This document shows positions 1-6,268 of a stretch of DNA of 11,659 nucleotides, in pieces. Under the pieces are notes generated by a model. That model was not told the DNA's origin. It did no database searches and saw only the letters and a list, made by a program, of their open reading frames with translations. The stretch's first letter is position 1. The number at the start of each line of letters is the position of its first letter. The translations under genes were made by a program, and so were the position numbers. Location of the stretch: NCBI GenBank assembly GCA_937916075.1, contig CALGHW010000071.1, positions 1 through 11,659 on the forward strand. The letters are read 5' to 3'. This DNA comes from an uncultured Prevotella sp. (GTDB lineage: Bacteria > Bacteroidota > Bacteroidia > Bacteroidales > Bacteroidaceae).

Positions 1-80
1 TACTCATGCTTGCCGCATCCCAAGAGCAAAAGGCAAGCACAGACCAAACAGAAGCCATATCGTAATACCGTCGTATTCAT
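1..80 (-). CDS. N-terminus of a lipoprotein (partial, runs off left edge)
   Basis: Reading leftward from an ATG at 80-78 gives 26 open codons up to the window edge. They encode a lipoprotein signal peptide: a short N-region with one Arg (R7), a hydrophobic core rich in Leu and Cys (C11, C14, C16, then four Leu), and a lipobox L19-L20-G21-C22 followed by G-K-H-E. The mature protein would be lipidated on Cys22, exported, and held in the inner or outer membrane. Nothing of the mature domain is in the window, so its function cannot be named. In-frame codons upstream of this ATG contain no alternative start, and the signal peptide begins right at this Met. A strong hairpin terminator at 165-204 and a -7-like box at 89-96 separate it from glnN, so it is probably its own transcription unit. 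It is too short to be certain; the lipobox is the main support. Confidence 0.6.
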   Translation of the reverse strand, partial: MNTTVLRYGFCLVCACLLLLGCGKHE

Positions 81-88
81 TGCGAATG

Positions 89-96
89 CAAAAATA
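89..96 (-). promoter_or_regulatory. Candidate -7 box upstream of the partial lipoprotein gene
   Basis: On the minus strand the bases read TATTTTTG, matching the Bacteroidetes -7 consensus TAnnTTTG, and continue CATTCGCA straight into the ATG. No TTG or TTTG lies 19-21 nt upstream; the nearest TTTG (111-114) is only 14 nt away. If the box is used, transcription would start only a few bases before the ATG, giving a leaderless or nearly leaderless mRNA. The match is short and could be chance. Confidence 0.35.
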
Positions 97-164
97 CTAC
101 TTTTTCCCGACAAAAGGACGCATCAAGGGAAAAAACAAAAAGAGCCCCCTAATAATCCGATACC

Positions 165-204
165 AATTAAAAGGCGGGAAGACACTTCGCAGTGTCTCCC
201 CGTC
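165..204 (-). terminator. Intrinsic terminator downstream of glnN
   Basis: On the minus strand the stretch from 204 to 173 folds into a 14-pair hairpin: 204-198 against 173-179 (one G-T wobble and one A-C mismatch), then seven perfect pairs, 197-191 against 180-186. It is closed by a GCGA tetraloop of the stable GNRA type and followed by TTTTAATT (172-165). It lies about 100 nt after the glnN stop codon and before the next leftward gene, where a transcript end is expected. The interval between it and glnN (205-307) contains no other gene or structure I can support. Confidence 0.75.
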
Positions 205-307
205 GCAAACTTCAAACAACCAAAAAAAGAAATAGATTGTCTGTCGATATACAGTCAGACCTGAAGCCCGGCTGCATTTTTTCATTAAATATATATGTAT
301 ACTTGGC

Positions 308-2486
308 CTATCGGATAAACAACAGCTCACGATACTTAGGCAACGTCCAGAGGTCGTCCTCCACAAGCAGTTCGAGCTTGTCAATCTGATAACGGATGGT
401 GTCCATCTTTGGCTCCACGGTATCATGGTAAGCCACAGCCTTGGTGCGCTCATCAGTTATCTTGTTGGCCACCTTACGGGCGTTGACCAGCTCCTCGACA
501 CCTGTCTCGATAGCCTTGGTGCGCTCAGAGATTTCCTCGATAATCTTGATGTTGCGCTCAGAGAGCTTGGCAGCCTTGTCCTCGGGGAACACGCTGCGGA
601 TGTTCTGCACATTCTTCAGCAGCATACTCTGATAATGAGTGGCCACAGGGATGATGTGGTTCATGGACAGGTCGCCCATGACGCGAGCCTCAATCTGAAT
701 CTTCTTGGTGTAGGTCTCCCACTTCACCTCGTTGCGGGCTTCCAGCTCCTTCTTGCTCATCACGTTCAAGCTCTCGAACATGTCGATGCTGCTCTGATCC
801 AGATAGCGGTCGAAGATAACCGGACAACTCTTCTCGCAGTCAAGGCCGCGCTTCTGGGCTTCCTCCACCCACTCGTCGCTATAGCCGTTGCCGTCAAAGC
901 GGATAGGCTTGCAGGTCTTGATGTCCTCACGCAGGATGTCGATGATGGCGCTGGTCTTGTCCTCGCCCTTGGCGATGAGTGCGTCAACACGCTTCTTGAA
1001 GTTGTTCAGAGCCTCGGCCACTGCAGAGTTCAGGGCAATCATAGCCGAAGCACAGTTAGCCTCAGAACCTACGGCACGGAACTCAAAGCGGTTGCCGGTG
1101 AAGGCAAATGGTGAAGTACGGTTACGGTCTGTATTATCAATGAACAGTTCGGGAATCTCGGGAATGTCGAGCTTCATGCCCTGCTTGCCGGCCATGGTAA
1201 ACAGGTCTTCCTTGTCCGACTTCTCGATATGGTCGAGCAGGTCGCTGAGCTGTGTGCCGAGGAAGGAAGAGATGATGGCTGGGGGTGCCTCATTGGCGCC
1301 CAGACGATGGGCGTTGGTGGCACTCATGATGCTGGCTTTGAGCAGTCCGTTGTGCTTGTACACACCCATCAGGGTCTCCACGATAAACACGGCAAAGCGG
1401 AGGTTGTCCACCGGTGTCTTGCCGGGAGCGTGGAGCAGCACGCCCGTATCCGTAGAAAGGCTCCAGTTGTTGTGCTTGCCCGAACCGTTGATGCCGTCGA
1501 AAGGCTTCTCATGGAGCAACACGCGGAAACCGTGCTTGCGGGCCACCTTCTTCATCAGTGACATGAGCAACATGTTGTGGTCAACGGCCAGATTGGTCTC
1601 CTCGAAGATAGGAGCCAGCTCAAACTGGTTGGGAGCCACCTCGTTGTGACGGGTCTTGCAAGGAATAGACAGCTCCAGAGCCTGGATTTCCAAGTCCTTC
1701 ATGAAGGCCTGCACACGGTCGGGGATTGTTCCGAAGTAGTGGTCGTCCATCTGCTGGTTCTTGGCAGAGTCATGACCCATGAGGGTACGGCCCGTGAGCA
1801 ACAAGTCGGGACGGGCGGAATAGAGGCCTTCGTCCACGAGGAAATACTCCTGCTCCCAGCCCAGATTACTCTGCACCTTCTTCACATCAGGATAGAAGTA
1901 GTGGCACACATCGGTAGCGGCCACATTGACAGCATGAAGGGTACGGAGCAGAGGAGCCTTGTAATCAAGCGCCTCGCCTGAAGATGGTGGGGATACACAG
2001 CGTATCGTCCATGATAAATACCGGCGATGTAGGATCCCAAGCTGAATAGCCACGGGCCTCAAATGTGTTGCGGATACCGCCACTGGGGAAAGAAGAGGCG
2101 TCGGGCTCCTGCTGGACAAGCAGCTTGCCTGAGAATTCCTCAACCATGCCACCCTTGAAGTCGTGCTCAATGAAGGAGTCGTGCTTCTCGGCTGTTCCTT
2201 CTGTCAAAGGCTGGAACCAGTGTGTGTAGTGTGTCACACCGTTTTCCACGGCCCACTGCTTGATGCCTGCTGCCACTGCGTCAGCGATGGAGCGGTCAAG
2301 GCGCGCGCCATTGTCGATTACGTCGATAAGCTTCTCATACACGTCCTTGGGAAGATACTTGTACATCTTCTCCCGGTTGAACACGTACTTACCGAAGTAC
2401 TCGTAAGGGCGCTCGGCGGGTGCCTTCACTTCGAGAGGTCTTTTCTTGAAAGCCTCTGCCACAACCTGAAATCTTAAATTGTCCAT
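308..2486 (-). pseudogene. glnN: Glutamine synthetase type III, disrupted by a frameshift
   Basis: Type III glutamine synthetase joins ammonium to glutamate with ATP and is the main cytoplasmic ammonium-fixing enzyme in Bacteroidales. The N-terminal part runs from 2486 to a premature TGA at 1965-1967. It includes HYTHWFQPLT (residues 86-95), QQEPDASSFP (125-134) and GGIRNTFEARG (136-146). The rest continues in another frame to the TAG at 308-310, with GWEQEYFLVD (from about 213), NGSGKHNNWS (337-346), GANEAPPAI and RNRTSPFAFTGNRFEFR (458-474), all conserved active-site regions of the family. The frames meet at 1979: the first half ends ...IPTIF, the second begins GEALDYK. Family members have ISYT between them; 12 nt are expected and one is present, so 11 nt are missing. 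Restoring them gives 729 residues, the family's usual length. Both halves are otherwise intact, so this is a recent mutation or a sequence error. Upstream is an AT-rich leader without Shine-Dalgarno; the gene is last in the dapF-dapL-porin-glnN series, 53 nt behind the porin gene. Confidence 0.9.
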
Positions 2487-2539
2487 TGTATTAAAAGTAT
2501 TTTTGTTGTTTGAATATTGTCTTTTCTTGATGATTCGCG

Positions 2540-3274
2540 TTAGGGTCTCAGCGTGAAGCCGAAGAGCAGGTAAGCCTTCTGGCTACTGGGGTTGGCGGCC
2601 ACACTGGCAAAGACCGGGACGCTGAACGAGTCCGTAATCTTGATGTCCTTGGTGGCCTTCAGGCCCACATGGCATACGGCAAAGCCACTGGAACGGTTGT
2701 CGGAATAGAACGTGGTATAGTAAGGCACCGCTCCTGCGGAAGCCTCCCACGACACATCGGCGAGCTTGAAGGGCGCCGTCACCTCGAAATAGGAGGAATA
2801 GGCCCGCTTGCCGCTCTTGTTGGCGCCGTCGTCACCGGCAAAGTTGGTATACCAATTGAGCGCTACCGGACCGAAGTCATAACCCACATTGGCCTCAAAC
2901 ACATGGTTGGTACTGTGGCTGTCGTAATGGAAGTAGCGGTTTGACGGGTCACTGCCCGTTCCTCCGGCATAGTTGAACCAGTAGTCGGTAACGCTGACGT
3001 GGAAACCGCTGTTCTCATAGCCTAAGGTGAAGTCCACCTCCTTGGTGTCCGTGTTGTCGGACAGGCCCACATTGCCCCATCCAGTCAGTGAGAATCCCTT
3101 ATAGGCCACGCCCAGTGTGGGCTGCACACTGATGGAGCCAAGCTCCTGGCCACGCCAATAGTACTGGCTCACCACATCGGTGGCTATGGTTGTCTCTACC
3201 TTGTCTTGAGCTCCTGCTGTGGCACCGGCAAGCAATAAGGCTGCCGTGATACCGAATGTTCCGATCTTCTTCAT
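2540..3274 (-). CDS. Outer-membrane beta-barrel protein, porin-like (TorF/Gcw_chp-like)
   Basis: The 244-residue product starts with a signal peptide: K2 and K3, a hydrophobic stretch to about residue 18, and a cleavage site A-G-A|Q after residue 22. The mature part is rich in alternating polar and aromatic residues with many Gly, Tyr and Trp, including YYWRGQELG, LTGWGNVGLS and TDYWFNYAGG, and ends in a strand, LLFGFTLRP. This is the pattern of a small outer-membrane barrel. It resembles proteins annotated as TorF-family putative porins (Gcw_chp domain), but that assignment is from memory of the pattern. I chose the Met at 3274 because it begins the signal peptide; the longer open frame to 3433 would overlap dapL and puts a non-hydrophobic tail in front. 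It sits 100 nt behind dapL and 53 nt ahead of glnN, with no visible promoter of its own, so it is probably co-transcribed. A channel for nitrogenous solutes is a reasonable guess, not shown. Confidence 0.75.
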   Translation of the reverse strand: MKKIGTFGITAALLLAGATAGAQDKVETTIATDVVSQYYWRGQELGSISVQPTLGVAYKGFSLTGWGNVGLSDNTDTKEVDFTLGYENSGFHVSVTDYWFNYAGGTGSDPSNRYFHYDSHSTNHVFEANVGYDFGPVALNWYTNFAGDDGANKSGKRAYSSYFEVTAPFKLADVSWEASAGAVPYYTTFYSDNRSSGFAVCHVGLKATKDIKITDSFSVPVFASVAANPSSQKAYLLFGFTLRP

Positions 3275-3374
3275 TGTTCTTGTTCTGTTTTGTTGTTGAT
3301 TGACTGTGTTGTTATCTTGTGTTTCTTGATGTATTGTCTGCATCCGAACGGTATCTCGCTGTGCCTGCATGCTT

Positions 3375-4604
3375 TTACTTGAGCCACTTGATGATGCGCC
3401 GCATGGCTTCCTCGCAGTCCTTGCTGTCGCCAAAGGCCGTCAGGCGGATATAGCCCTCACCGCTCGGTCCGAAGCCCACACCTGGTGTGCATACCACATG
3501 GGCTTCGTAGAGCATCTGTTCGAAGAATTTCCAGCTGCCCATGCCGTCGGGAGTCTTCACCCACAGGTAAGGAGCGTTCTCGCCTCCATAGACTGTAATA
3601 CCCAGCGAGGTCAGCGTCTCGCGCATGTGCTTGGCATTGTTCATATAGTACTGGATGGTCTGCTTCACCTGCTCCTTGCCCTCGGGAGTATAGATGGCCT
3701 CGGCGGCACGCTGGCTGATATAGCTGGTACCGTTAAACTTGGTACACTGACGGCGGTTCCACAACGGGTTGAGCGCCACGCGCTCGCCTGTGAGGGTTGC
3801 GGCGGTCAGTTCCTTGGGCACCACGGTATAGCCGCAGCGCACGCCGGTGAATCCGGCAGTCTTGGAATAGCTGTGGAACTCCACCGCCACCTTCCGGGCT
3901 CCCTTGATTTCATAGATGGAATGGGGGATGTCGGGATCCTGGATATAGGCCTCGTAAGCCGCATCATAGAAGATAAGGGTATCGTTGCGCAAGGCATAGT
4001 TCACCCATTTCCGCAGTTCCTCTTTCGAAATGACCGTTCCCGTGGGATTGTTGGGATAACACAGGTAGATGATGTCCACCCGTCGGTCGGGTATCTGGGG
4101 TGTGAAGTTGTTTTCTGCTGTACAGGGCATATAGAGCACATTGCTCCACTTGCCGTCATTGAGCGTTCCGGCACGTCCTATCATGGCGTTGGAATCGATG
4201 TATACAGGATAGATGGGGTCTGTCACGCCCACGCTGTTGTCCCAGCGCACCAGCTCCTGGATATTGCCCGTGTCGCTCTTGGCACCGTCGTTCACGAAGA
4301 TTTCGCTGGGGTCAAGGTGGATGCCGCGGGGCAGGAAGTCGTTTTTCACGATGGCCTCACGCAGGAACAGATAACCTTGTTCGGGTCCGTATCCACGGAA
4401 GGTGGCTTCTGTGCCCATCTCGTCGACCGCCTTATGCATGGCCTCTATCACGGCAGGGCAAAGGGGCTGTGTCACATCGCCGATACCCAAGCTGATGACG
4501 TCGGCATGGGGGTGGGACACCTTGAAGGCGTTCACTTTCTTGGCGATGTCAGCGAACAAATAGTTGTTCGGCAATTTCAGGAAATGTTCATTTACTAATG
4601 CCAT
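3375..4604 (-). CDS. dapL: LL-diaminopimelate aminotransferase
   Basis: This pyridoxal-phosphate enzyme converts tetrahydrodipicolinate directly to LL-2,6-diaminopimelate using glutamate as amino donor. It is the one-step aminotransferase branch that replaces the succinylase or acetylase route in lysine and peptidoglycan synthesis. The 409 residues match the usual length of about 410. Visible hallmarks are the N-terminal NEHFLKLPNNYLFADI segment typical of DapL, ISLGIGDVTQPL (37-48), GYGPEQGYLFLR (71-82), CYPNNPTGT (182-190), Asp214 in the FYDAAY motif, and the Schiff-base Lys248 in SYSKTAGFTG. The C-terminus is GEGYIRLTAFG followed by a short helix. It lies 68 nt downstream of dapF, which acts on its product, so the two form a functional pair. 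Consumption of glutamate nitrogen gives a plausible reason for its place beside glnN and glnK. No promoter is visible in the dapF-dapL gap. I see no truncation or missing residue. Confidence 0.96.
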   Translation of the reverse strand: MALVNEHFLKLPNNYLFADIAKKVNAFKVSHPHADVISLGIGDVTQPLCPAVIEAMHKAVDEMGTEATFRGYGPEQGYLFLREAIVKNDFLPRGIHLDPSEIFVNDGAKSDTGNIQELVRWDNSVGVTDPIYPVYIDSNAMIGRAGTLNDGKWSNVLYMPCTAENNFTPQIPDRRVDIIYLCYPNNPTGTVISKEELRKWVNYALRNDTLIFYDAAYEAYIQDPDIPHSIYEIKGARKVAVEFHSYSKTAGFTGVRCGYTVVPKELTAATLTGERVALNPLWNRRQCTKFNGTSYISQRAAEAIYTPEGKEQVKQTIQYYMNNAKHMRETLTSLGITVYGGENAPYLWVKTPDGMGSWKFFEQMLYEAHVVCTPGVGFGPSGEGYIRLTAFGDSKDCEEAMRRIIKWLK

Positions 4605-4672
4605 ATTTTATACTTTCTTTTTATGTTTGTTATTGAAGTTTGTGTATGTTTCTCTGCTTGTCGCCACCGTTG

Positions 4673-5527
4673 TCACGGCAAGGCTATCTCACCGTCGAAG
4701 ACAAACTCGGCAGGGCCTGTCATGTAGACATGACCATCGGTCTCACTCCATTCGATGCTGAGCGTCCCGCCATCCATCGCCACCCGGCTGGCGCGTCCGG
4801 CGCGTCCGGTCAGCGAGGCCGCCACGGCCGTGGCGCATGCCCCGGTGCCGCAGGCCATCGTGATGCCGCTGCCGCGCTCCCATACCCGGGTGCGCAGGGT
4901 GCCGTCGGGCAACACCTGGGAGAACTCGATGTTGCAGCGCTCCGGAAACATCTTATTGTGCTCCAGGACCACGCCCCAACCGGCCACATCCACCTTGTTA
5001 ATATCATCTACAAAGATAACGAAATGCGGGTTGCCCATGGAAACGAAGGTTCCCGTGAACGACCCGCTCTCTGTCTCTATCTTTCCCTCGGTCATGGCAC
5101 CGTCGGCAGTGGCCAGCTGCTTGGTGTTGGCCAATACAGGCGCCAGCATATCCACCGTCACGCTCTCCACCTTACCGTCGCCGGCAAGATGCAAGCGGAG
5201 GGTCTTGATGCCCGACAGGGTGAGCAGGCGTATCTCGGTCTTGTCCGTGATGCCTTTTTCATAAAGATACTTACCTATACAGCGTGAGGCATTGCCGCAC
5301 ATCATGGCCTCCGAACCGTCGGCGTTGAAGATGCGCATGGAGTAGTCGGCCTCGGGTATAGGCGACTTGCCTATCAGCACCAGTCCGTCACTGCCGATAC
5401 CTGTATGGTAGGCACTCCACAGGATGGCGGCCTTCCCCGGATCAGGTATATTATATAATAAGGTGTCAACGTATATATAATCGTTGCCCGCCCCGTGCAT
5501 CTTGGTGAATCGGATGGTCTTTGTCAT
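4673..5527 (-). CDS. dapF: Diaminopimelate epimerase
   Basis: This enzyme converts LL- to meso-diaminopimelate, the last step before lysine and the form used in Gram-negative peptidoglycan. It is cofactor-free and uses two cysteines as acid and base. Both are present: Cys77 in MMCGNASRC (75-83) and Cys226 in MACGTGACA (224-232). Other conserved pieces are FTKMHGAGNDYIYVD (7-21) with the substrate-binding Asn, GIGSDGLVLIG (43-53), MGNPHFVIFVD (164-174) and WERGSGIT (216-223). The length of 284 residues is normal. The ATG at 5527-5525 opens the canonical N-terminus and is preceded by an A-rich leader without a clear Shine-Dalgarno. It is the first gene of the leftward group and has a near-perfect Bacteroidetes promoter at 5577-5608, giving a predicted leader of roughly 40-50 nt. 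dapL follows after 68 nt. Confidence 0.96.
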   Translation of the reverse strand: MTKTIRFTKMHGAGNDYIYVDTLLYNIPDPGKAAILWSAYHTGIGSDGLVLIGKSPIPEADYSMRIFNADGSEAMMCGNASRCIGKYLYEKGITDKTEIRLLTLSGIKTLRLHLAGDGKVESVTVDMLAPVLANTKQLATADGAMTEGKIETESGSFTGTFVSMGNPHFVIFVDDINKVDVAGWGVVLEHNKMFPERCNIEFSQVLPDGTLRTRVWERGSGITMACGTGACATAVAASLTGRAGRASRVAMDGGTLSIEWSETDGHVYMTGPAEFVFDGEIALP

Positions 5528-5576
5528 TTTGTAAGTCTTTAACCTTTATATTTCACTTTTTGTTTCTTTTCGTTTG

Positions 5577-5608
5577 CAAAGATACAACGTTTCGGCACAA
5601 TCAGCAAA
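5577..5608 (-). promoter_or_regulatory. Promoter of the dapF-dapL-porin-glnN group
   Basis: On the minus strand there is a -33 box TTTG (5608-5605), a 20-nt spacer and a -7 box TATCTTTG (5584-5577). This fits the Bacteroidetes consensus TTTG-N19/21-TAnnTTTG exactly. Transcription should start near 5571. A second -7-like TAGTTTTG (5612-5605) overlaps the -33 box but has no -33 of its own. No equally good promoter is seen in the dapF-dapL, dapL-porin or porin-glnN gaps, so this may drive all four genes. Confidence 0.75.
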
Positions 5609-5783
5609 ACTATCCTGACGAATTTATCTACTTTTCCATACCATTTATCAAATTGAAAGCTATTTATTAAAAATACATTTCAATCTGTCACAACAAAGGC
5701 ATTAAAACAAAGCAAGTGTCAAGCAATAGAAAAATCAAATATCTTTATGCCTTATTAATATAAATTTTACGAACATAATGTAT

Positions 5784-5791
5784 TAATTTTG
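5784..5791 (+). promoter_or_regulatory. -7 box of the glnK promoter, without a visible -33 box
   Basis: TAATTTTG matches TAnnTTTG and is followed by CACCCG, the same discriminator seen at the tRNA-Glu promoter. No TTG or TTTG lies 19-21 nt upstream, where the sequence is TATTAATATAAATTTTAC. Start of transcription is expected near 5797, giving a leader of about 55 nt. A good -7 without a -33 often means dependence on an activator, which would suit a nitrogen-controlled gene; that is inference. Confidence 0.6.
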
Positions 5792-5837
5792 CACCCGAAA
5801 GATAACAAAATGTTAGTATTTTAATTAAAAAGATAAA

Positions 5838-5843
5838 AAGGAG
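5838..5843 (+). promoter_or_regulatory. Shine-Dalgarno site of glnK
   Basis: AAGGAG lies 8 nt before the ATG at 5852. It is worth noting because most genes in the window start from A-rich leaders without such a site; the META-domain gene is the other exception. Confidence 0.7.
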
Positions 5844-5851
5844 AAGTAACA

Positions 5852-6208
5852 ATGAAGAAGATTGAAGCAATCATCCGCAAGACCAAGTTTGAGGATGTCA
5901 AGGAGGCGTTGACCAATGCCGACATCGAGTGGTTCTCTTATTATGATGTGCGCGGCGAGGGAAAGATGCGACAGGCCCGCATCTACCGTGGTGTCATGTA
6001 CGACACCAGCTGTATTGAGCGTATCCTCATCAGTATTGTCGTGCGCGACAAGAATCTGGAAAAGACCGTGACCGCTGTGCAAAAAGCTGCCCAGACCGGT
6101 GAGATAGGCGACGGACGTATCTTTGTGATACCCGTGGAGGACGCCATCCGCATCCGCACCGGCGAGCGGGGCGACATCGCACTCTATAATGCGGAGCAGG
6201 AAAAATAA
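5852..6208 (+). CDS. glnK: PII signal-transduction protein (GlnB/GlnK family)
   Basis: PII proteins are cytoplasmic trimers that bind ATP or ADP and 2-oxoglutarate and report nitrogen and energy status; GlnK members plug the Amt pore when nitrogen is plentiful. The 118-residue product shows the family plan: N-terminal MKKIEAIIRKTKFEDVKEAL, T-loop (about 35-53) with IYRGVMYD, B-loop TGEIGDGRIFV (residues 82-92) and C-loop IRTGERGD. Tyr50 corresponds to the uridylylated Tyr51 of E. coli, and the T-loop is one residue shorter. Gln39, which coordinates Mg in the 2-oxoglutarate complex of E. coli-type PII, aligns with Met39, and Lys58 aligns with Arg57. I use glnK rather than glnB because the next gene, 60 nt downstream, is an ammonium transporter whose C-tail fits PII control. 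It is the first gene of the rightward group. No uridylyltransferase gene is in the window. Confidence 0.93.
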   Translation: MKKIEAIIRKTKFEDVKEALTNADIEWFSYYDVRGEGKMRQARIYRGVMYDTSCIERILISIVVRDKNLEKTVTAVQKAAQTGEIGDGRIFVIPVEDAIRIRTGERGDIALYNAEQEK

Positions 6209-6268
6209 CAAGAGGGATAACAACAACACACACAACACACGCAACACTAACAACAAAAACACAAGATT

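Larger units (their letters stand above)
5528..5851. promoter_or_regulatory. Divergent control region between dapF and glnK
   Basis: This 324-bp AT-rich gap holds no gene. Its left end carries the leftward dapF promoter and its right end the rightward glnK -7 box. Between them is an inverted repeat, ATTGAAA (5652-5658) and TTTCAAT (5678-5684), with arms separated by 19 bp. There is also a repeated TATTAAT at 5753-5759 and 5781-5787, the second touching the glnK -7 box. Either could be an operator, but AT-rich sequence produces such repeats by chance. No known nitrogen-regulator site is recognised. Confidence 0.5.

Noticed and set aside
101..134. Inverted repeat TTTTTCCC / GGGAAAAA with an 18-nt loop
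   Set aside because: Mostly A-T pairs with a large loop; a much better terminator is present at 165-204.
1965..1990. Programmed frameshift or selenocysteine readthrough at the glnN TGA
   Set aside because: No slippery heptamer or downstream structure is evident, and conserved residues are missing at the junction, which a deletion explains and recoding does not.
3275..3433. Longer start for the porin-like protein at 3433
   Set aside because: It would overlap the end of dapL and place a polar stretch before an obvious signal peptide starting at 3274.
3369..4598. 409-codon open frame on the plus strand opposite dapL
   Set aside because: Mirror frame of dapL with no recognisable protein features, leader or promoter.
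5605..5612. Second dapF -7 box TAGTTTTG (minus)
   Set aside because: It has no -33 box at the right distance and overlaps the -33 TTTG of the better promoter.
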